Below are positions 54,317-62,610 of a stretch of 64,000 nucleotides of DNA, in pieces. Made by a program: the position numbers and the translations under genes. The notes beneath the pieces are model-generated. The model was not told the DNA's origin. It was given only the letters and a program-made list of their open reading frames with translations, and did no database searches. Positions within the stretch are counted from its first letter, which is position 1, and each line of letters begins with the position of its first letter. Source of the DNA: Cohnella panacarvi Gsoil 349 (lineage in GTDB: Bacteria; Bacillota; Bacilli; Paenibacillales; Paenibacillaceae); the NCBI RefSeq assembly GCF_000515335.1, contig NZ_KI911563.1:1752056-1816055 (forward strand), read 5' to 3'.

Positions 54317-54335
54317 GGGCAGATCGTCCCTCCAC

Positions 54336-54434
54336 CGTTACATTTCTTCCATTCACTTCCTCATCATACTCTATCGGTTCGGGTTACCGTAACTAACCGT
54401 ATGGCCGAATATCGCTAGCCATGCGGACAAAAAG
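54336..54434 (-). promoter_or_regulatory. promoter-like block B, leader of the BtrH-like gene
   Basis: This 99-base block, similar without gaps to 47028-47126, lies directly upstream of the BtrH-like start. GGCCATACGG and the AT-rich far end are the best-kept parts. Its place before a start codon suggests it holds the promoter and an operator. Confidence 0.5.
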
Positions 54435-54456
54435 AATTAGCTTTCAGGCATAGTGC

Positions 54457-54483
54457 AAAGCCCTCCTTGGTTAAGGAGGGCTT
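54457..54483 (-). terminator. terminator of the second SUMF1-fold gene
   Basis: AAGCCCTCCTT pairs with AAGGAGGGCTT around GGTT, with TTT following on the minus strand, 11 bases after the stop. Confidence 0.8.
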
Positions 54484-54493
54484 GAGACCGTTA

Positions 54494-55231
54494 CTACTGC
54501 GTGAGAGCGATTCGAAACCCGAGGTCTTCTATCTTGAATGTCGGCATGCTTTTCCGCCGAACCGTGGAGCCGCAATTGTTCTCGACTTCGGCCCAACTGC
54601 CGCCCCGGAAAACCCTATAGTTCCCGTATCTCTCGACATCGTACAAATCCCAACACCATTCCCATACGTTGCCGATCATGTCGTACAGCCCCCACGGATT
54701 CGGAAGCAGTCTCCCCACCGGCCGAGCCTGGCCGTTGCTGTTGTCTCTATACCATGCGATCTTATCGATGGTTTCATACCGGTAGCCCTTAGTTCCCGCC
54801 TTGCACGCATACTGCCACTCGGCGTCCGTTAATAATCGAAAGCCGTTCGCTTTATCGTTATACAGGGTGTTCTCGCTTTCGCTTGCGATCGTATAGCACT
54901 CCGTCCTGCCGTGTCTTCTAGACAGTTCGTTACAGAAGACGATCGCGTCCTCCCACGAGACTTCCGTCATCGGCAGGTCCACTGCATCAGACGCAACGGA
55001 TTGTTGATTCACGACGCTATGATACAACCGTTGCGTTACCGGAACCTTCATGACATAGAACGGTTCGATCGTTGCGTTCCATGTCACGACCTCCCGATCG
55101 CTGCCTCTACCCGGATCCGATAACGTGTAATCGGAGCTAAGCCATTTATTCTTATTCCTATAATCCCTTAATTCAACGGTCCCGCCTTCGACGGGCACCA
55201 TCAAATCCATTACATCTTCTAAGTTCGGCAT
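54494..55231 (-). CDS. cytoplasmic SUMF1-fold (formylglycine-generating enzyme-like) protein
   Basis: The 245-residue product lacks a signal peptide and spans one SUMF1 domain: MVPVEGGTVELRDYRN, FYVMKVPVTQRLYHSVVNQQ, LPMTEVSWEDAIVFCNELSR, GFRLLTDAEWQYACKAGTKG, NPWGLYDMIGNVWEWCWDLY, and VFRGGSWAEVENNCGSTVRR. Only one cysteine lies in the segment that carries the FGE cysteine pair, so true formylglycine-generating activity is doubtful. No sulfatase is nearby. A single gene with its own terminator. Confidence 0.88.
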   Translation of the reverse strand: MPNLEDVMDLMVPVEGGTVELRDYRNKNKWLSSDYTLSDPGRGSDREVVTWNATIEPFYVMKVPVTQRLYHSVVNQQSVASDAVDLPMTEVSWEDAIVFCNELSRRHGRTECYTIASESENTLYNDKANGFRLLTDAEWQYACKAGTKGYRYETIDKIAWYRDNSNGQARPVGRLLPNPWGLYDMIGNVWEWCWDLYDVERYGNYRVFRGGSWAEVENNCGSTVRRKSMPTFKIEDLGFRIALTQ

Positions 55232-55308
55232 ACAGACTCCTCTACCAAGCGGTTGAATCCATGCAATGTTGCTCCGCCAGTCTTCTTGCAGCTAAGGCTC
55301 GCCGTTAC

Positions 55309-55704
55309 TTAGATCAGGTTAAGCTGCCACGAAACACCGTAACGGTCATTGATCCAACCGAATTTTCTGCTGAATCCGTAATTGCCCAAAGGCATCAGAG
55401 CTTGTCTATCCTCGATTAGTTTCTCGTAGAGCGCATCGATTTCTTCCTCGGTACTGCAAACCGCGTAGATGGAGATAGAAGGAGTGAAGGTAAATTGATG
55501 TTTGACGTTACTGTCGATGCACATGAATTCTTGCCCTTTTAACGTGAAGGTCGCTTGCATGACGGTCCCTTCATCTCCGGATTGATTCGCTCCATACCGA
55601 ACGATGCTCGTAATCTCCGAATCTTCGATGAGCGACGTATACCAGTTCATCGCTTCTTCCGCCTTGCCGTCTTGAAACATTAAGAACGGTATTACTTTCT
55701 CCAT
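55309..55704 (-). CDS. PhnB/YjdN-type VOC superfamily protein
   Basis: The 131-residue product has the PhnB-like VOC pattern: VIPFLMFQDGKAEEAMNWYT at the start, MQATFTLKGQEFMCIDSN in the middle, and GFSRKFGWINDRYGVSWQLN at the end. Function in this group is unknown. It is the last gene of a tight operon with ArsR and SRPBCC genes (two bases apart). Confidence 0.9.
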   Translation of the reverse strand: MEKVIPFLMFQDGKAEEAMNWYTSLIEDSEITSIVRYGANQSGDEGTVMQATFTLKGQEFMCIDSNVKHQFTFTPSISIYAVCSTEEEIDALYEKLIEDRQALMPLGNYGFSRKFGWINDRYGVSWQLNLI

Positions 55705-55706
55705 CG

Positions 55707-56057
55707 TTATCCTTCCTCCTTAAGAGCTTCGATTTTTCGCGTCTTTTTGCCTCTCGCGATCTCGGTTTCGAGCGCGCTGAGCTTAGGCGCCCAGAAGGCG
55801 CGAAACCGGTCGAGCCAATCGTCGACTTCCCGCAGCAACTTGGCGTCCAATGAATAGATCCGACGCTGCTTATCGGCCTTCACGTTAGCGAATCCGTTAT
55901 CCCTCAGCACCCGAAGATGCTGCGATACGGCAGCTTGGGTAATGCCGAACTCCCGTTGAATGATCTCGACAATATCGCCCGATCGTCTCTCGTTCTCGGC
56001 AAGCAGCTCCAGGATGCGACGTCGTACCGGATCGCCGAGAACGTCGAAGGCGTTCAT
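55707..56057 (-). CDS. ArsR family transcriptional regulator
   Basis: The start is ATG 56057, in an ATGA overlap with the SRPBCC stop; a longer frame upstream is not coding. The 116-residue product is a winged helix: VLGDPVRRRILELLAENE, FGITQAAVSQHLRVLRDNGF, VKADKQRRIYSLDAKLLREV. ArsR regulators paired with SRPBCC proteins are common in Bacillota; the inducer is unknown. Confidence 0.93.
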   Translation of the reverse strand: MNAFDVLGDPVRRRILELLAENERRSGDIVEIIQREFGITQAAVSQHLRVLRDNGFANVKADKQRRIYSLDAKLLREVDDWLDRFRAFWAPKLSALETEIARGKKTRKIEALKEEG

Positions 56058-56695
56058 GCGGTAGCCTCCGGTCCGCTGCCCGTGTAGAAGGCCGTGACTT
56101 GCTTCGCTGCCGCTTCGGCCCAAGATGGATCTTCCCCTGCAACGACAGCCGCGCGTCTCCAATCCTCGCTGCAATCCGCCATGAAAGACTTTCCTTCGCT
56201 GGAGGCGCCAAAGGCGTTCTCGTCAATGCGCTCCGCATGGCTGGACGACAGGTGATTCTCCAGTCCGACCAACCCTAAATCCCAGCCGACGCCGACCGCA
56301 CCCGGCCCGAACTTCTTCCAATGATCGTCAAGCGGACAGATGTGGGACAACGTCAATCGGGACCGGTCTTCTCCTTCGGCAGCTATGCGCAGCTCGACCC
56401 AGCTTAGTCCGCCTCCGAATTCCCACGTCACGGAGAAATAATGCGGCGGCACGCATTCCGTAATTTCCCCGCCTGCGTTATTCTCGACTTGATACCTGCC
56501 TCCGAGCATTAATTCGCCGCTGACCGGCGCAAACCAACGAACAAGCCGCTCAGGATCGGTCAACGCATCCCATAGATCGTCCGGGGTCGTGTCGTAAGAC
56601 CGTTCCAACGTAACGTTGCGAACAGGCTTCCCCTCCCGCTCGTGCTCCGACACCGTGCGGGTTACGGCTCCGAAGCAAGATTCCAGATTGATCAC
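56054..56695 (-). CDS. SRPBCC (AHSA1-like) protein
   Basis: A GTG at 56695, with GGGGG eight bases upstream, gives 213 residues. The AHSA1-type domain (about 25-150) shows RSYDTTPDDLWDALTDPERL, VRWFAPVSGELMLGGRYQVE, and HICPLDDHWKKFGPGAVGVG. A C-terminal helical extension follows. The family binds hydrophobic ligands or acts as a co-chaperone; no function is assigned. First gene of the operon with ArsR and PhnB-like genes. Confidence 0.87.
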   Translation of the reverse strand: MINLESCFGAVTRTVSEHEREGKPVRNVTLERSYDTTPDDLWDALTDPERLVRWFAPVSGELMLGGRYQVENNAGGEITECVPPHYFSVTWEFGGGLSWVELRIAAEGEDRSRLTLSHICPLDDHWKKFGPGAVGVGWDLGLVGLENHLSSSHAERIDENAFGASSEGKSFMADCSEDWRRAAVVAGEDPSWAEAAAKQVTAFYTGSGPEATA

Positions 56696-56783
56696 CGTTC
56701 ATCCCCCTTCACATTATACAAGTTAAAACTTATATAAGTTAATTCTTGTATAAAGATTAGCTTGTATTTTCCCAAGTGTCAAG

Positions 56784-57719
56784 CTACAACAACCGGTCTC
56801 CCAACGGTGTTACGTAATTTCGCCAGGCTTCATGATTGAGTTCTCCATTGATCGCAGCCCCCGCTTTCGCTCCCGATGCGGCTGCGGCGATCGCTTGATG
56901 CATGAACGAAGACACGTCGCCTGCCGCGTATACGCCCGGAACGCTGGATTTGCCGAACTCATCGACTTCCATCACTCCCATGTCCGTTAGGCGGCAACCA
57001 AGCGTCCGAGGCAACTCCGTTCCCGGAACGAGCTCCGGCTTGAAGAAAATTCCCTCGCACGGAATTTCGGTTCCATCCTCAAGCTCAATGCGGGTCGCCA
57101 TGCCTCCATTCGATACAATGGAGCGAATTGGCGCATCGTATAGCGGAATATGATGGCTTCGCAAATCCTCTCGTTCGGCCTCGCTCAATTCATCGGGCCC
57201 GTTCGTGCATACGACGAACCGATTCGTCCATCCCGACAACAAAGGAGCGAAATGCATGAGCGTCGCCCCCCTATTGATGACGACAAGCTTCTTATCCCTC
57301 AATTCCCAGCCATCGCAATAAGGACACACATACGCGCTCTTCCCGTACACCTCGGCTAGTCCCGGAATGCCAAGCTTCCGATCCTTCATGCCTACGGCGA
57401 AAAGCAGCTTTCTACTCGCAATCTTCGTCCCCGCTGCCGTCTCCAACAGGAAGTTGCCATCATCGCCCGTGATGGACGCAACGGTATCCTCCGACTGGGT
57501 AACCGACGGATAAGCGGTCAGCTGATCCTTCGCGATGCGCCGCAATTCGCTCGGACTGATGCCGTCTCGCGTCAGGAATCCGTGCGCCTCATGGGTCACA
57601 GCATTACGAGGACGCCCCTCGTCGATGACGATGACCTGCTTCTTTGCGCGTCCTAGCATTAGCGCTGCGCTCAACCCGGCGGGACCTCCCCCGATTATCG
57701 CTACATCCACGTTGTTCAT
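56784..57719 (-). CDS. thioredoxin-reductase-like FAD/NAD(P)-dependent oxidoreductase
   Basis: The 311-residue product has an FAD motif VAIIGGGPAGLSAALMLGRA at residue 7, a redox CPYC in YVCPYCDGWELRDKK near 137, a second dinucleotide region without a full GxGxxG (LVVINRGATLMHFAP), and the FAD-binding end VYAAGDVSSFMHQ. Because the NADPH motif is degenerate, it belongs to the thioredoxin-reductase-like ferredoxin/flavin group rather than being a standard TrxB. It is 21 bases downstream of the Rrf2 regulator, on the same strand. Confidence 0.9.
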   Translation of the reverse strand: MNNVDVAIIGGGPAGLSAALMLGRAKKQVIVIDEGRPRNAVTHEAHGFLTRDGISPSELRRIAKDQLTAYPSVTQSEDTVASITGDDGNFLLETAAGTKIASRKLLFAVGMKDRKLGIPGLAEVYGKSAYVCPYCDGWELRDKKLVVINRGATLMHFAPLLSGWTNRFVVCTNGPDELSEAEREDLRSHHIPLYDAPIRSIVSNGGMATRIELEDGTEIPCEGIFFKPELVPGTELPRTLGCRLTDMGVMEVDEFGKSSVPGVYAAGDVSSFMHQAIAAAASGAKAGAAINGELNHEAWRNYVTPLGDRLL

Positions 57720-57740
57720 GATCTATACCCTCCTCGTAAA

Positions 57741-58142
57741 TTAGTTAACGATATTCAGATTTCGCACGAGATCCGACATCTTCTGATTCCTCAGCTGTTC
57801 TTCCATCTTCTCTTCCGCCGCTAACACGACCTTCTGGATCGGACAGTCCGGTCCGTGTTCGAAGCTGCAATCGAACAAGGATGCCGTCCCTTCGATCGCA
57901 TGAATAATATCAAGGAAAGAGATGTTCTCCCAATCTCGCTTCAACCGATATCCTCCATTGACCCCCGTTGTCGATTCGATCATGCCCGCCTTCACCAACT
58001 TGGTCAATATTTTGGACAGATAGGTTGGAGACACGCTCTGCCGCTCCGCCAGTTGCTGAACGCCCATTGGTTTCTGCGGAGTTGCCGCGGTAAGAAAAAG
58101 CATCGTATGGAGAGCGTAGTCGGTTGCCTTCGAGTATTTCAT
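57741..58142 (-). CDS. Rrf2 family transcriptional regulator
   Basis: The 133-residue product is a winged helix with YALHTMLFLTAATPQKPMGV, then VQQLAERQSVSPTYLSKILT and STTGVNGGYRLKRDWENISF. Two cysteines, in FDCSFEHGPDCPIQ, could form a redox or Fe-S switch although the usual three-cysteine cluster set is incomplete. It is followed by the oxidoreductase gene. A perfect palindrome 36 bases upstream of its start is a likely autoregulatory site. Confidence 0.93.
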   Translation of the reverse strand: MKYSKATDYALHTMLFLTAATPQKPMGVQQLAERQSVSPTYLSKILTKLVKAGMIESTTGVNGGYRLKRDWENISFLDIIHAIEGTASLFDCSFEHGPDCPIQKVVLAAEEKMEEQLRNQKMSDLVRNLNIVN

Positions 58143-58177
58143 GTTAATTCAACCCCTCAATTACGGACTTCATGTAT

Positions 58178-58195
58178 CTATAATAGCTATTATAG
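58178..58195. promoter_or_regulatory. perfect palindrome, candidate Rrf2 operator and promoter
   Basis: CTATAATAGCTATTATAG is an exact 18-bp inverted repeat that contains a TATAAT on each strand, so a -10 box lies inside the operator. It is 36 bases upstream of the Rrf2 start. Confidence 0.6.
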
Positions 58196-58215
58196 GCCCT
58201 TACGTCAAACACAAT

Positions 58216-58245
58216 GAAAAAACCTAACCGCATCGCGCGATTAGG
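58216..58245 (-). terminator. terminator overlapping the GH43 stop codon
   Basis: On the minus strand CCTAATCGC and GCGGTTAGG form a hairpin followed by TTTTTT; the 5' arm contains the GH43 stop codon. Confidence 0.8.
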
Positions 58246-59809
58246 TCAATTCTTCATATCGGAAATCATCGAAGTCGGCATGCTTGCGTTCACCGCTTAA
58301 GTCTTGGACGCACATACCGATAAAGTTACCCGTGAACCGAATATATTCCGCATATTCATCGGACAAGTGGCTTACGTCAAGCTCCGGTCCGATTTCGTTC
58401 CATTCGCCATCCTGCACCGCGTACATAAACTTGGCTTTGTCACGCTGAATGTTCACTTTCAGACGGTACGTTCCTTCGCCAAGCGGGATATCTTGATCCA
58501 AGAGTTCGTCATAGACTCCGTCTATTGATCGAATAATGCCTATGCATGTGCCTAATTCCTCATGATGCGTCACGCGCAAATAGACATAATCGCGAGTGTC
58601 GTAGTACAGAATCAATCCCGCCATTTGCTGATAATGCTCCGGACGGTATTCCATGGACGTCTCCGCTTCGCAATACATCGATTGTTGCCTGCGCGCGACA
58701 AGACTTTGGCGATGCGTCGAGCTCATGGACTCTTGGCCCCATAGCCGCAAGAAACCCGGTCTCGCCGTTAAAGATAGCCAATCCGGACTTGCAGGTATGC
58801 GAAGCGTGTTCCATTGCAGCCCAAGCTCCGCACGATCGAAGCGGTCCACGCTCGGTTCCGCAGGGAAGGGATGAGACGGCAGCCTTGGCGCTTGCACTTT
58901 AGATTGCGGCCAGTTGCCTCCTCCGTCCACCGCGAGCCAATCGTCATCCGTCCAATGGCAGCGCTGAATGGCGGTTTCTCTGCCGAGCATGCATAGCTGA
59001 TCCTTCACCGGGCGACCAACGAGATGCACCATATACCACTCGCCGTTCTGCGTCTCAACCAGCGAAGCGTGTCCCGCTTTCTGCAGCTCCAGCTCCGGCT
59101 TTCCTGCGGAGGTCAAGATCGGATTCGCGGGATCTACTTCGTAAGGACCGTCGATATGCCGGGAACGCGCCATCGTTACGGCATGATTGTATTGCGTTCC
59201 GCCTTCGGCCGTGAGCAAGTAATAGTAGCCGTTTCGTTTGTATATATGCGGGCCTTCGGTCAGTCTAAGCTGCGTTCCGCGGAAAATATTCGTCTTAGGT
59301 CCGATAAGCTTCTTCTCATCCTTCGAATATTCCTGAAGAATGATGCCCGCGAACGAGTTCGTGCCTTTCCGATGGTCCCAGATCATATTGACTAACCATT
59401 GGCGACCATCCTCGTCGTGAAACAGGGAAGGATCGAATCCGCTGCTATTCAAGTAAATAGGCTCCGACCAAGGACCCATAATATCGCTAGCAGTCACCAT
59501 ATAATTATGGGTATCCTTGAAGGCGCCTTTACGACTCTTGACATCCGTATAGATCAGATAGAAAATGCCGTCATGATAGCTCAAGCATGGCGCCCACGCG
59601 CCTCCCGAATCGACATTGCCCTCCATATTCAATTGGGAGGAACGCGTCAATATCGAGGTGAGCGGACGCCAATGCACCAAATCCTTGGAATGGTGAACGA
59701 GTACTCCGGGAAACCATTCGAACGTCGATGTCGCGATATAAAAGTCATCGCCTACGCGCACGATAGACGGGTCAGGATGAAACCCGCGCAGTATGGGATT
59801 GCTAATCAC
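58241..59809 (-). CDS. GH43 family beta-xylosidase/alpha-L-arabinofuranosidase, cytoplasmic
   Basis: The GTG at 59809 follows AAGGAGG with seven-base spacing. The 522-residue product has a five-blade GH43 propeller (about 1-310): GFHPDPSIVRVGDDFYIATS with catalytic base Asp at about 11, GFDPSLFHDEDGRQWLVNMI with the pKa-modulating Asp, and LTEGPHIYKRNGYYYLLTAE with the acid Glu. The C-terminal beta-sandwich (about 320-520) fits the GH43 beta-xylosidase module. No signal peptide, so it would finish imported xylo-oligosaccharides. Confidence 0.95.
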   Translation of the reverse strand: MISNPILRGFHPDPSIVRVGDDFYIATSTFEWFPGVLVHHSKDLVHWRPLTSILTRSSQLNMEGNVDSGGAWAPCLSYHDGIFYLIYTDVKSRKGAFKDTHNYMVTASDIMGPWSEPIYLNSSGFDPSLFHDEDGRQWLVNMIWDHRKGTNSFAGIILQEYSKDEKKLIGPKTNIFRGTQLRLTEGPHIYKRNGYYYLLTAEGGTQYNHAVTMARSRHIDGPYEVDPANPILTSAGKPELELQKAGHASLVETQNGEWYMVHLVGRPVKDQLCMLGRETAIQRCHWTDDDWLAVDGGGNWPQSKVQAPRLPSHPFPAEPSVDRFDRAELGLQWNTLRIPASPDWLSLTARPGFLRLWGQESMSSTHRQSLVARRQQSMYCEAETSMEYRPEHYQQMAGLILYYDTRDYVYLRVTHHEELGTCIGIIRSIDGVYDELLDQDIPLGEGTYRLKVNIQRDKAKFMYAVQDGEWNEIGPELDVSHLSDEYAEYIRFTGNFIGMCVQDLSGERKHADFDDFRYEELT

Positions 59810-59870
59810 ATTCCGGCCTCCTTGTAAGGTTCAATTAATCGTTTAATATTTCCCGAACTTCCGATGTAAT

Positions 59871-59891
59871 TTGTTTTATATTATAGAACAA
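59871..59891. promoter_or_regulatory. 21-bp near-palindrome upstream of the GH43 gene
   Basis: TTGTTTTATA-T-TATAGAACAA is an inverted repeat matching at 9 of 10 paired positions, 62 bases before the GH43 start. It also contains TATAAT on the minus strand. A repressor operator is a reasonable guess; it is not an obvious XylR box. Confidence 0.4.
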
Positions 59892-59966
59892 TGTTTTGTA
59901 ATTCCGTTAATGAAATACTATCAAAATATGAGGGCGGAGTCTATAGACTGGCAGGCGCATTAGTGA

Positions 59967-60101
59967 GAAACATCCGGAAACAAGGAACCCGATATTGGGA
60001 AACGAATAGATAAACTAGCAGAACGTCGAGACAAAGCAATATTAACGGAAGAAGCGATTCGCGACGAACTCTTCCATTCTGTGAAAGACTATAGAAGATA
60101 G
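59967..60101 (+). pseudogene. possible C-terminal gene remnant, 44 codons
   Basis: After an in-frame TGA, the plus strand reads ETSGNKEPDIGKRIDKLAER, then RDKAILTEEAIRDELFHSVK and DYRR before TAG. The composition is that of a charged helical protein tail, with no start codon or ribosome site. I cannot name the family. The rest of the gap 59892-60204 is AT-rich and otherwise empty, except for the terminator of the MFS gene. Confidence 0.3.
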
Positions 60102-60102
60102 T

Positions 60103-60137
60103 AAAAAAGCGGCAGAGGGAGTTGCTCCCCGAGCCGC
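60103..60137 (-). terminator. terminator of the DHA2 efflux gene
   Basis: On the minus strand GCGGC and inner GGGGAG/CTCCC arms pair to GCCGC, followed by TTTTTT. It is 67 bases after the stop codon. Confidence 0.8.
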
Positions 60138-60204
60138 AATTAACGTTTACGCTTATCGTCGTTCGAAACAAGACAATCACGGTTGGCCGAACGTTACTCT
60201 TTCG

Positions 60205-61701
60205 TCAATGCCCCGTCATCATCGCCGGATCGGGTTGGTCGACGTCCGTGCCCGGTTGATCGGAAGGATCGACGCGCGGCTTGCGCAGCAAGAAGCTTAA
60301 GGCCAACCCGACTAATGTCAGACCAACCGATATTAGGAACGTATCGTTATAGGCGGAGACCGACGCATCCAGCGGATTGCCGCTCTGCCCGATGTCGGCT
60401 AGATGCTCCTTTGTTCTGGTCGTAAGAAATCCGGTAAGCCCCGCAATCGCGAACGACGCGACCACTTGCTGCGACGCCGTCGTCAAAGGGGTGACTCTGC
60501 TCACGAGCCGGCGAGGAGCCGCACTCATCACATGCGTATTCAACGACATCATGCAAAGGCCCGATCCTGATCCGATCATGAACAGCGGCACAAGAATCCA
60601 CAACTTCGGCGTATCCAATCGTATCCCCGTCAGAATGAACATAGCTCCCGCTATGATCGTCAATCCGACGATCGCGATCAGTTTGACGCCGATTCTGTCA
60701 TACAGCCGACCTCCGATCGGCATGAACAGCATGGAACCCAAGGCTTGCGGCAGCATGACCAAACCTGTCTCCAAAGCGGTATATCCCCTGTTCAATTGCA
60801 AGAAGACGGGCATAAGAATCATCACGCCGATCAACGCGATCTGGACGATCCAGGTCAGAAGTACGCCACGGGTGAAGTCCGAGGAACGAAACACGCGCAG
60901 CTCCAGCAACGGCTGCTTGTGCCGAAGCTCGACGACGATTAACAGCAGCATAGCCACGCCCCCGACGATCAGCGCTATCAACGTCCGGTCGGCCGCCCAA
61001 CCGATTCTACCGCCTTCGCTAACACCGTAAGCGATGCAGGCGAACGCGATCGGAGCCAGGATCATTCCCGGGAGATCAAGCATCGGAGCGACTTTATCCT
61101 CGATACGCGGCAAATACTTGATCCCGACCACAATCGCCAAGATGCCGATCGGCAGATTGATCAGGAAGATCCAATGCCAGGAGACCGATTCGATCAACCA
61201 CCCGGATAAGATCGGACCTAACGCAGGTGCCATCAGCATCGGAATGCCCAGCATCCCCATTACCGAACCCCTGCGTTCGGGAGGCGCGATGCGGAATATC
61301 ATCGCCATCCCGATCGGCGCAACCATCCCCCCGCCTAAACCTTGCGCGACACGAAAGACGATCAACTGCTCGATCGTTTGCGCTGCCGCGCAGAGCACCG
61401 AACCAATCGTGAATAGAACGATGGTCACGATAAACACGCGTTTCGCCCCGAATTTGTCCGTCATCCATCCAGCCAGAGGAATTACTGCGGCAAGCGCCAA
61501 TGTATAGCCGGTAAACGTCCATTGGATCGTATTCAAGCTGCTGCCGAATTCTTTCTTGAATCCAGCTAACGCGACGTTGACGACCGTGCTGTCCAGAATG
61601 ACCATGATCATTCCGAAGATAATGGCTAGAAGTGGAGCAAGGATGGTTTTCATGGAAAATGGCTGTTCCGAAGCCGTCTTGATATTCGCCCGAGCGGTCA
61701 T
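60205..61701 (-). CDS. DHA2 family MFS drug efflux transporter (EmrB/QacA type)
   Basis: From ATG 61701 (AAGGA upstream) the product is 498 residues with 14 predicted helices. Motifs: VILDSTVVNVALAGFKKEFG near residue 35, the MFS motif GWMTDKFGAKRVF, the antiporter motif C GPILSGWLIESVSWHWIFLI then NLPIG, and GSGSGLCMMSLNTHVMSAAP. It exports drugs with proton exchange; substrates are unknown. Earlier in-frame starts (61719, 61743) are possible but have weaker ribosome sites. A gene of its own; no regulator lies next to it. Confidence 0.92.
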   Translation of the reverse strand: MTARANIKTASEQPFSMKTILAPLLAIIFGMIMVILDSTVVNVALAGFKKEFGSSLNTIQWTFTGYTLALAAVIPLAGWMTDKFGAKRVFIVTIVLFTIGSVLCAAAQTIEQLIVFRVAQGLGGGMVAPIGMAMIFRIAPPERRGSVMGMLGIPMLMAPALGPILSGWLIESVSWHWIFLINLPIGILAIVVGIKYLPRIEDKVAPMLDLPGMILAPIAFACIAYGVSEGGRIGWAADRTLIALIVGGVAMLLLIVVELRHKQPLLELRVFRSSDFTRGVLLTWIVQIALIGVMILMPVFLQLNRGYTALETGLVMLPQALGSMLFMPIGGRLYDRIGVKLIAIVGLTIIAGAMFILTGIRLDTPKLWILVPLFMIGSGSGLCMMSLNTHVMSAAPRRLVSRVTPLTTASQQVVASFAIAGLTGFLTTRTKEHLADIGQSGNPLDASVSAYNDTFLISVGLTLVGLALSFLLRKPRVDPSDQPGTDVDQPDPAMMTGH

Positions 61702-61811
61702 AGACAATCCTTCTTTCATTCCGATTTTCTTCGTTACTTTCACTGATCACTAGCGTTCATCCGCCTCCCGATCACCTCTTCCCGTCTGAAAATTTCGAAC
61801 TAAACAATCGT

Positions 61812-61841
61812 TTGACAACCCGCTAGTCCGTGTGATATGAT
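61812..61841 (+). promoter_or_regulatory. strong orphan plus-strand promoter
   Basis: TTGACA (61812-61817), an 18-base spacer and TATGAT (61836-61841) form a near-consensus sigma-A promoter. No plus-strand gene follows; the next structure is the hairpin at 61949. It diverges from the efflux gene. Confidence 0.5.
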
Positions 61842-61948
61842 CCATATATAGATAAAATACGATCATTGTGTCCAAGATCACAAAACGACGGTAATAGCAA
61901 AGTTTATCATATCATATTGGGTTCTTGACGCACAATGATTTATTATGA

Positions 61949-61995
61949 TAAAGGGGCAGTCTCATTAGCTATAGCTAATGAGGCTGCCCCTTTAT
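61949..61995. terminator. long hairpin downstream of the DUF3592 gene and of the orphan promoter
   Basis: TAAAGGGGCAGTCTCATTAG pairs with CTAATGAGGCTGCCCCTTTA around a TATA-like loop, an almost unbroken stem of about 20 bp. Short T-tracts on both sides allow termination in either direction. Confidence 0.75.
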
Positions 61996-62022
61996 ATGCT
62001 TCATTCTAAATTGTGGCATGTT

Positions 62023-62610
62023 CTAGACCGAATAGAGCGCAGAACCGCTGAGCAATATGACCACTGCGCTAATGACGATGATCGCCAAGAGACTTACCCT
62101 TGGAATGACGTGCCACATGGCCGATCGCCATTCTTTCGCGGCAGGCTCGTAATAAGCTCGCAATCGACTGACGATAGCGTTATGATCCGGGTTCAGCGTA
62201 TGATACACGATGTCTACCGACGGTTTCCCCCTTAGATCCAAAGTCCACAGAACCGTTGTCCTATACGTGGAGTCATTAATCCGAAAACGATACTCCTTAA
62301 CGGTTGTCTTATTCGTACTCCCTGAAAGGTGGTCGAAAGACTCGTATGTATCCTTACCGAGCTTAACCGATCGGATTTCCCCGTGTCTTAGCAGAGTTAG
62401 ACGTCTCCAACCGCGATACGCCGACCACAGCGCGAGTGCCCCCATCAAAGCCAAGGTCGACTTGAGACCCGTAGCGTCCGTATTTCCGCTAGCCGGCGCA
62501 TTCAACTCGTTAAGCGTCGCCGCGAGTATAAAAAGCCACAATAATAACCATGCCGAACATGCTGATCCTACTACTGCGGACCAATGTATTTGTTTCGTGA
62601 GTTGTTTCAT
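62023..62610 (-). CDS. DUF3592-like membrane protein
   Basis: From ATG 62610 (AGGAGGCACGT upstream) the product is 195 residues. Two N-terminal hydrophobic helices (about 10-32 and 52-68), an extracytoplasmic or cytosolic beta domain (about 75-155) with YRFRINDSTYRTTVLWTLDL, RGKPSVDIVYHTLNPDHNAI, and a C-terminal helix (about 165-190). The build, with the PxxxxVYHTLNP motif, is that of the DUF3592 group. Function unknown. Confidence 0.7.
   Translation of the reverse strand: MKQLTKQIHWSAVVGSACSAWLLLWLFILAATLNELNAPASGNTDATGLKSTLALMGALALWSAYRGWRRLTLLRHGEIRSVKLGKDTYESFDHLSGSTNKTTVKEYRFRINDSTYRTTVLWTLDLRGKPSVDIVYHTLNPDHNAIVSRLRAYYEPAAKEWRSAMWHVIPRVSLLAIIVISAVVILLSGSALYSV

Noticed and set aside
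59941..60180. 79-codon minus-strand frame
   Set aside because: It overlaps the terminator of the efflux gene and has a random hydrophobic composition and no ribosome site.
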